A stretch of DNA of 64,000 bases from Arthrobacter alpinus (GCF_900105965.1 NZ_FNTV01000002.1:62001-126000), one strand, 5' to 3'; shown: positions 44,494-53,097, numbered from the stretch's first letter. The notes: generated from the sequence alone by a model not told the origin. A program made the numbers and translations.

Positions 44494-44808
44494 CTAGCTC
44501 TTTGTGACGGTATAGCCGGCAGTGGCCACGGCAGAGCGAATGTCTTCAGGGAGTACAGGTCCAGAGACCATCAGTGTCGAGATGCCTCCTGCGACAAGAT
44601 CAACGGTGGCGGATTCCACGCCCTCAATTGCCGCAACGGCGATCTCGACGCTTTGGACGCAGTGCCCGCAGGTCAGTCCTTCCAAGGAGTACGCGGTTCC
44701 AGACTCGCCGGTTGCCTTGGCCTCTGTTGTCTCGGTCGAGCAGCAGCTGCATGAGCTCTCGGTTGTCTGCGTCAGTTTGAGGTCTTTTGGAGTTTCAGTT
44801 CCGCACAT
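44494..44808 (-). CDS. CopZ-like copper chaperone with cysteine-rich head
   Basis: A 104-residue protein. The C-terminal 65 residues are an HMA domain with the variant site LTCGHCVQSV (GMTCxxC type). The N-terminal 35 residues contain a second cysteine cluster (SSCSCCS) that could bind additional Cu(I). It would hand copper to CopB. First gene of the leftward copper operon; a CsoR-type operator lies about 115 bp upstream. Confidence 0.85.
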   Translation of the reverse strand: MCGTETPKDLKLTQTTESSCSCCSTETTEAKATGESGTAYSLEGLTCGHCVQSVEIAVAAIEGVESATVDLVAGGISTLMVSGPVLPEDIRSAVATAGYTVTKS

Positions 44809-44920
44809 TTGGGAAGTTCCTTTGAAAAGGGGTTGGATGGTGTGCGTTGGGGTTGAACGGCAGTGGCGGCTGGAAGAATCGACGGCCGCGACAAACTACT
44901 TCACTGACAACACCCCAAAC

Positions 44921-44937
44921 ATACCCCCATGGGGTAT
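44921..44937. promoter_or_regulatory. CsoR-type operator palindrome
   Basis: ATACCCC and GGGGTAT separated by CAT. This is the form recognised by CsoR-family copper repressors. No csoR gene is in the window, so the repressor would be elsewhere. Confidence 0.65.
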
Positions 44938-45031
44938 TACCGTCAAGCTTTGACTCTCGTGATGCACGCGTCATCGGCAAGGATGTTCTCAGGTGAATTT
45001 GCCGGTACAGGGCCGTTGATACCGGAGTATT

Positions 45032-45520
45032 TCACTTGCCCGGGAAGTCGCTGAGTCCTATTCCCTGGTCATCGAGGCAGGGTGAGTGCTTCCCCGCGGC
45101 TGGCCCGATGGAGCGCAGGCACGTGCAGGCCGGCCCCTTGACGGCCGGCATCGTTTGCCAGGCGAAGCGCTGCATCTTGTTGTAGGTGTCAAAGTCCAGG
45201 ACGGCGCCGTTGAGTTTCGGTGCCAGATCGTGGCTGACGCTGACCACAATCTCCTCCAGCCCACCGGCCCCTTCGCTCCCGGCATCGCCCAGTGCGCTGA
45301 GCAGGCAGCGCAGGGGCTTTTTTGGTTCCGTTCGGGAGAAGTACAGTCCTTGTTTGCGGCAGCCGCTGGGACCCAGATAGCAGTGCAGAAGCCCGCCAAA
45401 GATCCCGATCATGGCCACGGCCTCTCCGGTCAGGGTGAAGCTGCCGTGACCGGGAATTCGGGCCAACATGCCTTGCCCGGCTGGCGCGGACTCTACCCGG
45501 CGCACCGGCTTAGGAACCAT
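45032..45520 (-). CDS. Cysteine-containing hypothetical protein next to CDF exporter
   Basis: A 162-residue protein overlapping the end of the CDF gene by 11 bp, hence probably co-translated. The N-terminal region has IPGHGSFTLTGEAVAMIGIF and HCYLGPSGCRKQG, the middle FSRTEPKKPLRCLLSALGD, and the C-terminus CTCLRSIG and PCLDD. The six cysteines and histidine could form metal or iron-sulphur sites. I do not recognise the family. It ends the arsR-CDF operon. Confidence 0.6.
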   Translation of the reverse strand: MVPKPVRRVESAPAGQGMLARIPGHGSFTLTGEAVAMIGIFGGLLHCYLGPSGCRKQGLYFSRTEPKKPLRCLLSALGDAGSEGAGGLEEIVVSVSHDLAPKLNGAVLDFDTYNKMQRFAWQTMPAVKGPACTCLRSIGPAAGKHSPCLDDQGIGLSDFPGK

Positions 45521-46592
45521 GTCCAGTCTCCGTTGCGCGTGCGGTGGAGACTTGAATGACCATGTCATCCAGCTTGGGGAGGGCGTGCCCCAGTCGATGT
45601 CTGGCCTCCTCCAGCGTCTGATCCACGGTGGACAGTGGTGCGTCCACGGTTGTGACGGTGGCCGCGCCCTGGAGTCGGTGGCCGACCCAGCGCAGTTGTA
45701 GCCGTTCCACGGCCAGGATGCCGGGAGTTTCTTCAAGGGCTGTTTGTGCACGGGCGACAAGGTCGGGTTCGATCCCGTCCATCAGTCGGCGGCCGATGCT
45801 CTTCACCGTGCCCCACAGCAAGACGATGATGGCGGCCGAGATCAGCAGCCCCACAATCGGGTCCGCTAGCGGGAAGCCGAGCATGACCCCGCCAGCGCCG
45901 AGAACGACGGCCAGTGAGGTGAATCCGTCAATCCGGGCATGAACGCCGTCGGCCACGAGTGCGGCGGAGCCGATCTGCCGGCCCACCCTGATCCGGTAGA
46001 TGGCCACGGCCTCGTTGCCGGCAAAGCCGATCACGCCGGCGGCAAGTACCCACCAAAGGTTGTGCAGGGGCTGTGGGTGGAAGAGTCGGTCGATGGACTG
46101 CCAAGCCGCAACGACGGCGGAAAGTGCCACGACGGCGACGATGAACAGGCCTGCCAGGTCTTCGGCGCGTCCATAGCCGTAGGTGTAGCGGCGGGTGGCG
46201 GCGCGGCGGCCCAAGATGAAGGCAATCCACAACGGGACCGCGGTCAGGGCGTCGGAGAAGTTGTGGATGGTGTCCGCCAGCAAGGCCACCGAGCCGCTGA
46301 TGAGCACCACCAGGAACTGCAGGACCGTGGTGCCCAGCAGGATGAAGAGGCTAATCTTCAGGGCGCGGACGCCCTGGACGCTGGATTCCAAGGCGTCATC
46401 GATGGAGTCTGCAGAGTCGTGGGTGTGCGGGACAAATAATTCAAATAGCCAGCCCTTGAACCCAGTGTGGTGCTTGTGGGAATGTCCCTCATGCTCATGC
46501 TCATGCTCATGGGTGTGGCCGTCTTCGTGCGCGTGACCGTGCGGGTGCTCGTCATCGTGGTGGCGGTGGCCCGCCTGTCCGGTGAGGCTCAT
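45510..46592 (-). CDS. CDF-family zinc/divalent metal exporter
   Basis: A 360-residue cation diffusion facilitator. The N-terminal 45 residues are extremely His-rich, the membrane domain has six helices with ALLADTIHNFSDAL (HxxxD of helix II) and ALVADGVHARIDGFTSLA (HxxxD of helix V), and the C-terminal domain is the usual ferredoxin-like part. Substrate is probably Zn, possibly Co or Ni. The start overlaps the ArsR-type regulator (ATG within its stop), so the pair is coupled. Confidence 0.9.
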   Translation of the reverse strand: MSLTGQAGHRHHDDEHPHGHAHEDGHTHEHEHEHEGHSHKHHTGFKGWLFELFVPHTHDSADSIDDALESSVQGVRALKISLFILLGTTVLQFLVVLISGSVALLADTIHNFSDALTAVPLWIAFILGRRAATRRYTYGYGRAEDLAGLFIVAVVALSAVVAAWQSIDRLFHPQPLHNLWWVLAAGVIGFAGNEAVAIYRIRVGRQIGSAALVADGVHARIDGFTSLAVVLGAGGVMLGFPLADPIVGLLISAAIIVLLWGTVKSIGRRLMDGIEPDLVARAQTALEETPGILAVERLQLRWVGHRLQGAATVTTVDAPLSTVDQTLEEARHRLGHALPKLDDMVIQVSTARATETGHGS

Positions 46593-46957
46593 GTCGCGGT
46601 CTGGTCTGCGCGGTGGTGCGCGGGCATCCCGCCGAGAGCGTGCTCGGCCTGGTAAATGGCGTCTGCCACCAGTTGGCGGGCGTGTTCATTCGCCAGCCGG
46701 TACATGACCTTGGTCCCGTCCTGGCGGGTAGAGACGATGCGGGCCAGACGCATCTTGGCCAGGTGCTGAGAAACAGCGGCAGGGGATTTTTCTACTAATT
46801 CGGCCAGCGCGCCCACGGCCATCTCGCCCTCGCGCAGGGCTAGGATGATTCGCACCCTGGTGGCATCTGCCAGCATGGCAAAGATCTCCACCGCCAGTTC
46901 CACGTATTGGCTGTCTACATCCAATGTGCAAGACTTCTTATCTGCATTCATACGCAC
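46589..46957 (-). CDS. ArsR/SmtB-family metal-sensing repressor of the CDF operon
   Basis: A 122-residue winged-helix repressor. DATRVRIILALREG and the HTH KSPAAVSQHLAKMRLA are clear; the wing is RQDGTKVMYRL. The C-terminal helix QAEHALGGMPAHHRAD carries the acidic/histidine pattern of alpha-5 zinc sites as in CzrA/SmtB. It would release DNA when zinc (or a similar ion) rises and so control the CDF gene. ACATA/TATGT inverted repeats lie just upstream (about 46955-46984). Confidence 0.85.
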   Translation of the reverse strand: MRMNADKKSCTLDVDSQYVELAVEIFAMLADATRVRIILALREGEMAVGALAELVEKSPAAVSQHLAKMRLARIVSTRQDGTKVMYRLANEHARQLVADAIYQAEHALGGMPAHHRADQTAT

Positions 46958-47056
46958 ATAGTCTCATTAAGCTGCTGCTTATGTCGCATTGACCATGACC
47001 GGTCAGGCTTTTGGGACCATCTGCCGACTGGACTCGTCGCGGACCCTCAGCGGCGC

Positions 47057-47323
47057 CTAGCCAAGGGATTGCTCGGGTTCTTCGCCATCACCCTTCGGTG
47101 GGCGGCGTGTTTGCGGCCCGGTCCTTCGGTTCCGTAGCGGTGAGACCTTTGCCGGTAGGGCGCCACGGCGTCGGGCGCGGCGCAGGGTAAGGAGAGTAAA
47201 GCCGATCATCACCGCGGCGATGAACACTGCCAGGGTTACCGAGACGGCAACCACCCCGGGAAGCCCCATCGCCTTGATGTTCGACCAATCATCCCACCCG
47301 CCGGCCACTACTCCTTGAACCAC
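47057..47323 (-). CDS. Small single-helix membrane protein
   Basis: An 88-residue protein with one hydrophobic segment (GVVAVSVTLAVFIAAVMIGFTLL) followed by a strongly basic C-terminus. It starts at the stop of the DUF2127 gene (one-base overlap), so it is part of that operon. No family recognised. Confidence 0.6.
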   Translation of the reverse strand: MVQGVVAGGWDDWSNIKAMGLPGVVAVSVTLAVFIAAVMIGFTLLTLRRARRRGALPAKVSPLRNRRTGPQTRRPPKGDGEEPEQSLG

Positions 47324-47868
47324 TATCTTTCCTTCCGGGGCTGTTCCACACCCTCAGGGGCTGGTTGCTCCTGCAGGTTGGCGCCTTTCATCTTTGAACG
47401 GTGGGCCATGTATTCGTGCGCCGTGAGCCAAACGATGAAGATGTCAAAGGCAGTCAGGAAGACCATGCCCCAGGTAAAGGAAACCACCAGCTCGTAGCTT
47501 TGGTAAAGGATAAAAACACCCAGGAAGGCAATCATCCACGGATAGGCCCAGAGTTTGTCCTTCAGTACCGCCCAAACCAGGACGATCTTCACGAGCCCGT
47601 GCAACAACAAATAGATCGCACCGAACAGGGTCGCTGAGACGGTCATCGTCGCGGCCAGGTGCACCAGGGTCGTAGCGATGAGGTCATGGGGATCTTCGGA
47701 AAGCTCATGCTGGGTCAGATTCTGAACCAAGGAGCCCACCTGCGCGGGTGAGACCAGCAGGAGCAGGATTCCTCCGACTAGTTCCAGCACTCCATCCAGG
47801 CCCTTGAGGACCAGACTGATCTTGAATGTCTTGCCCAACAAGGAGCTGCCGGTAGCCGACTTAACCAT
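47323..47868 (-). CDS. DUF2127 membrane protein
   Basis: A 181-residue protein read from the ATG at 47868 (GGAGGAACG upstream). It has four transmembrane segments, with the family's opening FKISLVLKGLDGVLELVGGI and a basic C-terminus. DUF2127 proteins are widespread in actinobacteria and of unknown transport role. Divergent from the ChrB-like gene across a 38-bp intergenic region that contains an operator-like palindrome. Confidence 0.8.
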   Translation of the reverse strand: MVKSATGSSLLGKTFKISLVLKGLDGVLELVGGILLLLVSPAQVGSLVQNLTQHELSEDPHDLIATTLVHLAATMTVSATLFGAIYLLLHGLVKIVLVWAVLKDKLWAYPWMIAFLGVFILYQSYELVVSFTWGMVFLTAFDIFIVWLTAHEYMAHRSKMKGANLQEQPAPEGVEQPRKER

Positions 47869-47882
47869 CGTTCCTCCGTGAC

Positions 47883-47896
47883 GTAACAACTGTTAC
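47883..47896. promoter_or_regulatory. Operator-like palindrome in the chrB-DUF2127 intergenic region
   Basis: GTAACA and TGTTAC around AC, 11 bp before the ChrB start. It could bind the ChrB-like protein itself, which is a DNA-binding chromate sensor in other bacteria. Confidence 0.5.
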
Positions 47897-47906
47897 AATT
47901 CCAAGT

Positions 47907-48512
47907 GTGACACAAAATATTGAATGGGTGCTGATTCTTCCGCAAATTCCGTCCGAACCATCCCGCCACCGGGTGGCCGTGTGGCGCCAGCTGCGCAAGG
48001 CAGGTGCTGTCCCCGTCTCGACCGGCGTCTGGGCACTCCCCGCCGGACCGGCCTTCCAAGCCGATTTGGACCGGGCCGGGGAGCTCTGTCGCAACGGCGG
48101 CGGGAGCCTGGTCATCATCGACGCGTCCCCACGCGACGAGACCTCAGCCTCCATGATCCGGGACGCATTCATGGCCGTTCGTGTGGATGAATGGGCCGAG
48201 TTCACGGCGGACTGCGGCAAGTTCGAGGTGGAGATTGCCAAGGAAATTCAGAAGCAGAAGTTCACGTTCGCCGAGCTAGAGGAAGAGGAACAAAGCCTGG
48301 ACCGGCTACGGCGCTGGTACCGGGACCTGAAGAAACGCGACGTTCTGGAACTACCCGAGGCCAAGGCCGCCGAGAAGCGGCTGCGGGCCTGCGCAACAAT
48401 TTTGGACGGCTATGCCGAACGGGTTTACCAGGCCGTCCACGGAAGAACGGACGCGCCCGACAGTGGCGCCACGGCCACAACACCCCCAGTCCTAGACGGA
48501 CCGGATACGTGA
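47907..48512 (+). CDS. ChrB N-terminal-domain protein
   Basis: A 201-residue protein matching the N-terminal domain of the chromate-resistance regulator ChrB (PSEPSRHRVAVWRQLRKAGAV then GVWALPAGPAF). The C-terminal ChrB_C domain is missing; instead a charged helical stretch (FAELEEEEQSLDRLRRWYRDL) follows. Its neighbour is an MFS transporter rather than ChrA. It may be a regulator of this transporter. The stop overlaps the next start by 4 bp. Confidence 0.8.
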   Translation: MTQNIEWVLILPQIPSEPSRHRVAVWRQLRKAGAVPVSTGVWALPAGPAFQADLDRAGELCRNGGGSLVIIDASPRDETSASMIRDAFMAVRVDEWAEFTADCGKFEVEIAKEIQKQKFTFAELEEEEQSLDRLRRWYRDLKKRDVLELPEAKAAEKRLRACATILDGYAERVYQAVHGRTDAPDSGATATTPPVLDGPDT

Positions 48513-49780
48513 GACTGCCAGGCCGCCGCAAGACCCCGGCCGAATCTTCGGCGAGCCCATCTCAGACTGGACCCTCTGCACGGGTGCTGGCTCCGCTCTA
48601 TGCAGCGGGATTCACCACCGCGTTCGGTGCTCACAGCATCGCGGCAGGCCTGGGCGCGGAAAGCGGCCATATCGGGCTCGGATTGCTCACCTTTGGCGTG
48701 CTCTTGGCGCTCTACGATGTGGCCGAAGTCATCCTCAAACCCGTATTCGGGTCCCTCAGTGACCGGATCGGTGCGAAACCCGTCATCATTGCCGGCCTGG
48801 TCGGATTCGCCCTCGCCTCCCTCATCGGCACGCTCGGGACCGCCCCGCTCATCATCGGCATAGCCCGACTGGGCCAAGGAGCTGCAGCCTCAGCTTTTTC
48901 TCCCGCATCCTCCGCGGCCGTGGCGAGGCTGTCCGGACCGGGCACCGCAGGCAGGTACTTCGGCAAATACGGCTCATGGAAGGGACTGGGCTACGTTCTC
49001 GGCCCACTATTGGGAGCCGGCTTGATCTGGGTCGGTGGGTTCCCTGCCCTCTTCCTGGCCATGGCCATCATTTCTGCTGCGGCCGCCCTCTGGGTCGGAA
49101 TCTCCATGCCCGCACTGCCGGTCCTCCCGCGCCCCCGCTACACCTTCAGCGACCTGGTGCACCAAAGCACCCAACGCTCCTTCCTTATTCCCACCATGGT
49201 GTTGGCCGGCGCTACCGGCGCCCTCGGTGTCGCCGTCGGATTCCTGCCACTTCTAGGCACCACGCTCCACCTTCCCCTGGTCGCAAGCATGGCCGTGGTC
49301 GCAGTCCTAGCGCTCTCCTCCACCCTCACCCAACCCCTAGTAGGTCGCTGGCGAGACCAAGGATGCATCTCAGCACGGGGCGGAATGAGCTTGGGTCTGG
49401 CCCTCATCGCAGCAGGTATCGTCCTACTTGCTGTCGTCCCGCAACCCCTAACTCTCTACCTGGCCGCGCTAGTCATCGGGTGCGGCATCGGGATCTCCAC
49501 ACCCCTTGGATTCGCGCATCTCGCTTCAACGACCCCGCCAGAACGAATGGGGAGAACGATGGGATCGGCAGAAATCGGCAGAGAGGTTGGCGACGCGGCC
49601 GGGCCGCTCATTGTCGGGGCCATCGCAACAACCGTCAGCATCGCGGCCGGCCTCGGAACCCTCGCGCTCCTCATAGCCGTCACATCAGTCCTTTCAGCGC
49701 TGCTGCTGCCACGCACCAGCGACGCTCTTTCGTCACATCGAGAAACTGAGACTCCCGCATCCCCAAAGTCCAACTCATAA
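48509..49780 (+). CDS. MFS transporter
   Basis: A 423-residue major-facilitator protein from a GTG that overlaps the chrB stop (GTGA). It has twelve hydrophobic segments in two halves. The A motif GSLSDRIGAKPVIIAG is between helices 2 and 3; GRWRDQGCISARGG is the mirror motif. The frame is open further upstream inside chrB, but the overlap start is preferred. Substrate unknown; chromate is suggested only by the neighbour. Confidence 0.85.
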   Translation: MRLPGRRKTPAESSASPSQTGPSARVLAPLYAAGFTTAFGAHSIAAGLGAESGHIGLGLLTFGVLLALYDVAEVILKPVFGSLSDRIGAKPVIIAGLVGFALASLIGTLGTAPLIIGIARLGQGAAASAFSPASSAAVARLSGPGTAGRYFGKYGSWKGLGYVLGPLLGAGLIWVGGFPALFLAMAIISAAAALWVGISMPALPVLPRPRYTFSDLVHQSTQRSFLIPTMVLAGATGALGVAVGFLPLLGTTLHLPLVASMAVVAVLALSSTLTQPLVGRWRDQGCISARGGMSLGLALIAAGIVLLAVVPQPLTLYLAALVIGCGIGISTPLGFAHLASTTPPERMGRTMGSAEIGREVGDAAGPLIVGAIATTVSIAAGLGTLALLIAVTSVLSALLLPRTSDALSSHRETETPASPKSNS

Positions 49781-49832
49781 AGACGCGTCATCAAAGGATT
49801 GGCCTGCACGAACAGCTAATGCCAGCCCTCAA

Positions 49833-50246
49833 CTACAGATAAGCCGGCAGGATTGCCCGCTTGCTCCTAACCGATCCTCGAAAAGTGGCCTTCTCGGCCG
49901 CAGTTTCCGAGCGGGCGTTGAAAGTGGCGAACTTCGTTTTCAACTCTTTGGAGTAGGAGGGCGTCAACGACCAGCGGCCAGCTTCCAGCCGGCGCACCGG
50001 CTCATCCTCACCCTTGGCAGACTCCAACACGACCGGGACGCGGTTCGTGGGCTTGATGTTCCATGCCGGCTCCGGCAGGTTGTCACCTGCCGCCATGACG
50101 TCGAACATGCTCACCAGATCGCCCACTGTGTCGGGGGCATGCGGGTATTCATCCTGCTGTAAGGATAATAATGCTCTATCGAATAGCGGGGTAGTCGTTC
50201 CAAATGTGGCCAGACCGTTGAGCCCATTGGGATGCGGTGTAAACAC
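49833..50246 (-). pseudogene. 5'-disrupted and 3'-truncated SRAP fragment
   Basis: The middle of a SRAP gene (DTVGDLVSMFDVMAAGDN through RAILPA), closely similar to 39140-39856. The Met-Cys start is missing, replaced by the 3' end of the recombinase gene at 50176, and the C-terminal half with the EW and HDR motifs is also missing. Together with the copy at 39140 it brackets the copper-zinc-chromate region. Confidence 0.85.
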
Positions 50247-51606
50247 TCAATCCGAGGGTGTCTGCGATGACCCTGACGGGCACGGCCGCGGCAAGTTGAA
50301 GCATTGCAGCCTGGCGAAATGGCCTTACCTTGATGCCAGCCTCGAAGAGGCGCATTGATATGTGGTTGGGAGTTACGTGTTGTCCGGGGACAAAACCGTT
50401 GAAGAGCCAGTTGATTTCTGTCCGGTGGTAGATGTACCGGTTCGTCGGCGACTGAAGTTGAGCGAGAACCAGGCTTGCCAGGGCTGGAGGTAACTCAATT
50501 GCGTCTGCTCCAAAGATTACTGACACTTTGGTGCCCGTTACCGCAACGTCGGAGCGTTTCAGGCGGACTGTATTGGCGACTCTTTGTCCGAAGAGAAGCA
50601 GGAAGAGCCCGATGATGCGTACGTCGCGTGAGATTGATTCGTCGCGGAGTAGAAGCTCAACTTTGTCCCAGAGCTCTTCATGGCCGGCGGCTGTTCCGGG
50701 CATGGAGGGTTTCCGGGGGAGAGTAATCTCTGAGGCAAGGTGTTGTTCATGGGCCCACTTGATGAATGTGCTGAGGGCTGTTGCGGTGCCAGCCGTCATT
50801 GCCAAGTATCGGTCGAGGTGAGCTTGGGTTGCCGTCTCTAGGCAATGGCCCTGGTTGTCCAGCCAGGTGAGAAAGGCGGCGATCGCTCGTAGTTCAGCAC
50901 GCCGGCGATTGACTGTGTTGACGCTGGTAGGCGCTTTGGCCGAAGCGCGACGCATGACTCTCAAGACGTACCAGCGCTGGTACCTAGTGAGAATTGAGGC
51001 TTGGTGAGGTGGGATCGCGCTGATGAACTTGGAGCTGTAGACCTCGTAGGCATGCAGATGCATGTCCTGAGCTGGGAGTGTCCCTGCACTGATGAGCACC
51101 TGCCGGAGATAGCGCACACGATGTGTCTGGGTGAGTTGATCCAGACTCAGATGGCTGATAGGCAGTTGCCCTCGGGCCATGGCGTGCAGTGTTTCCCTAA
51201 TGGGCGAGTGTCTTATCCATCGGGTCACGGTTCGTGGATCCGGGGTGGCAAGAAAGTGTTGATAGAGACCGTTGAAACCGGGATGCATCGTGCCATCGTC
51301 CTGAGAAAGAAGTGCTGTGGCTCGATCTTTCATACGGCATCGGCCGCATTGTGATCCGGTGAGCTGCACTTCACTTCCGCAGTTCTTGCACTCGAATCGG
51401 GCTGGTTCTCCGGCGCATCCTGCGCAAACCACTAGACCCGCATCGTCATGGAATGCGAGAACTTTGGTTTCTTGGCAGCGGGGACATGCCGTCGCCGATC
51501 GCCGGATCCGCGAGTAGCAAGGGTTGCAGATTGTGCCTCCCAAGAGTTCGTACCCGCTGGTGATGGCCCGGCTGCAGAGATGACACTCCAAGGCATCCGG
51601 GCTCAT
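50176..51606 (-). CDS. Zinc-ribbon tyrosine-recombinase-like protein
   Basis: A 476-residue protein. The N-terminal 95 residues hold five CxxC pairs (CHLCSRA, CNPC, CPRC, CAGC, CKNC), i.e. tandem zinc ribbons. The remainder is helical with the fold order of a phage-integrase core-binding and catalytic domain (TWLDNQGHCLETATQAHLDRYL, then LFLLLFGQRVANTVRLKRSD), but the classical R-H-R-Y set is incomplete. The last codons coincide with the border to the SRAP fragment. Third gene of a three-gene recombinase operon. Confidence 0.7.
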   Translation of the reverse strand: MSPDALECHLCSRAITSGYELLGGTICNPCYSRIRRSATACPRCQETKVLAFHDDAGLVVCAGCAGEPARFECKNCGSEVQLTGSQCGRCRMKDRATALLSQDDGTMHPGFNGLYQHFLATPDPRTVTRWIRHSPIRETLHAMARGQLPISHLSLDQLTQTHRVRYLRQVLISAGTLPAQDMHLHAYEVYSSKFISAIPPHQASILTRYQRWYVLRVMRRASAKAPTSVNTVNRRRAELRAIAAFLTWLDNQGHCLETATQAHLDRYLAMTAGTATALSTFIKWAHEQHLASEITLPRKPSMPGTAAGHEELWDKVELLLRDESISRDVRIIGLFLLLFGQRVANTVRLKRSDVAVTGTKVSVIFGADAIELPPALASLVLAQLQSPTNRYIYHRTEINWLFNGFVPGQHVTPNHISMRLFEAGIKVRPFRQAAMLQLAAAVPVRVIADTLGLSVYTASQWAQRSGHIWNDYPAIR

Positions 51607-51968
51607 GTAGGGCGGCGAATCCGAGCCGGTACGGGACGGAGGTCTCCGATTGAACGACTTTCCGGGGCGGTGGTGTCCGTCGTTCCAGTTCGGAGCGCGT
51701 CCGTAGTGGCTGCTGCCGGATTGATCTGGATCAAGTCGTTGGGAGTGCAGCTGAGGATCTGGCAGAGGCCGGCAAGGACCTCGACATTCAAACGTGCTGG
51801 GGTTTTGGTGACGAGGCGAAAGACTTGCTCCCGTGAAAGCTGAATGCCGACATCTTGAAGAGGGCCGACGAGATCGGTGGTGTGAAACATGCCCGCTGCC
51901 GCCATGAGCTCACGCAAGCGCCAGGCAATTGGTGATTGATCGTCAGAGGTGCGCATTGTGGTCTCCAT
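51603..51968 (-). CDS. XRE-like HTH protein of the recombinase operon
   Basis: A 121-residue protein with an XRE-type helix-turn-helix (GIQLSREQVFRLVTKTPARL, then LAGLCQILSCTPNDLI). It overlaps both neighbours (4 bp with the zinc-ribbon gene and 26 bp with the tyrosine recombinase). It is probably the operon's regulator or a directionality factor. Confidence 0.75.
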   Translation of the reverse strand: METTMRTSDDQSPIAWRLRELMAAAGMFHTTDLVGPLQDVGIQLSREQVFRLVTKTPARLNVEVLAGLCQILSCTPNDLIQINPAAATTDALRTGTTDTTAPESRSIGDLRPVPARIRRPT

Positions 51969-53058
51969 ACACTCGGGAAAGGGCTCGGGCGATCACCCGG
52001 TTTTTATAGTCGCTGCCCACCGAAGTGTAGATCGCGGTGGTTGAGGCGTATAGGTGGCCGACTTGGTCTTGGACGAATTTTTCCGAGTAGCCCCACTCGA
52101 TCAAATTTGTCACATAGCTGTGGCGCAGGGAGTGCAAGCTGAGTTCTTTGGGCAGTCCGGCACCGTCACGGATCTCGGCAAACCGGTCATCAAGGTATCT
52201 GAGGGAGACGCGGGTTCCTCGTTCGGTGGGCCACAGTGCGCCGCGGCGTTCATTGGTCACGCGCATTCTCCCCAGCTCGACCCACTGCCGCAATCCATCA
52301 ATAGCCCAGTCGAACTCGGGCAGGGCCAGAATGGTTCGTCGGCGTGGTCCGGAGCCGTTAGACCCCTTGCCCCATCTAACATCCACGGATCCATAGTTTC
52401 CGAAGCGGGATGCAGATGGGTTCGGGCGAAGGTCGGCAATATCGAGGCCTACGGCTTCAGCTCTTCGGAGGCCAAACGCGTAAACTGTCTTGAAAATCGG
52501 TGTGTCTCTTAGGGCAGCCAGTGCTCCTTTCTTGCCTGACTGGATGATGGTCTCCACGCGTGCATCGGCAGTGCCAAAGAATTCATCAAGTTCGTCGTAC
52601 GTGAGAGCTCGTCGTTCTGGTCGGCCCTCGTAATCGGCAATGTGCGCCGTAGTGTTCCATTCATGGCAGATCTGTTGCGGGATATATCCGAAGCGTTTCT
52701 GGCACTGTTCTATCCAGTCATATCGGGTGTCGGTGATGAAATCGCAGAAGACCCGGATTCTTGCCTGGTAGGCGCGAATTGTCGATTTCGCCAGCCTTCC
52801 TTCCCCGGAACTGCAGTGTACGGTGAAGTCCTCTACGTCCCCGGGGATCCATTGCCAGGGCAATTTGTCACAGTAGTCTGCAAAACGGCGAATGAATAGA
52901 ATCCTCGACGTCACGGTACTGGCTGCCAACCCCCTGCTGACTTGCTGGTCGCGCCAACCGGAGAGCATCGCGGCGAAGACAAACTCATCCTCGTGAAGAG
53001 GGTGAACGTTGTCCAGTAAATGCAATAGGGGACTAGCCGGGCGAGTGCCATCAACCAT
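51943..53058 (-). CDS. Tyrosine recombinase/integrase
   Basis: A 371-residue integrase. The catalytic domain shows GLRRAEAVGLD (first Arg), LSLHSLRHSYVTNL (HxxR) and VGHLYASTTAIYTSV (second His and nucleophile Tyr) in the right order. The N-terminal core-binding domain (SGWRDQQVSRGLAASTV...) is complete. It is the only canonical recombinase of the trio and likely does the strand exchange. An inverted repeat lies directly upstream. Confidence 0.88.
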   Translation of the reverse strand: MVDGTRPASPLLHLLDNVHPLHEDEFVFAAMLSGWRDQQVSRGLAASTVTSRILFIRRFADYCDKLPWQWIPGDVEDFTVHCSSGEGRLAKSTIRAYQARIRVFCDFITDTRYDWIEQCQKRFGYIPQQICHEWNTTAHIADYEGRPERRALTYDELDEFFGTADARVETIIQSGKKGALAALRDTPIFKTVYAFGLRRAEAVGLDIADLRPNPSASRFGNYGSVDVRWGKGSNGSGPRRRTILALPEFDWAIDGLRQWVELGRMRVTNERRGALWPTERGTRVSLRYLDDRFAEIRDGAGLPKELSLHSLRHSYVTNLIEWGYSEKFVQDQVGHLYASTTAIYTSVGSDYKNRVIARALSRVYGDHNAHL

Positions 53059-53065
53059 GCGCTCA

Positions 53066-53097
53066 TAGTTGCATTAAATGCATCATTGATGCAACTA
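53066..53097. promoter_or_regulatory. Inverted repeat upstream of the integrase operon
   Basis: TAGTTGCAT and ATGCAACTA in inverted orientation, with an extra ATGCAT between. Candidate operator of the XRE protein or end of the element. Confidence 0.5.

Noticed and set aside
45521..45760. N-terminal extension of the six-cysteine protein gene
   Set aside because: It lies entirely inside the CDF gene in another frame; the internal ATG at 45520 fits the operon overlap.
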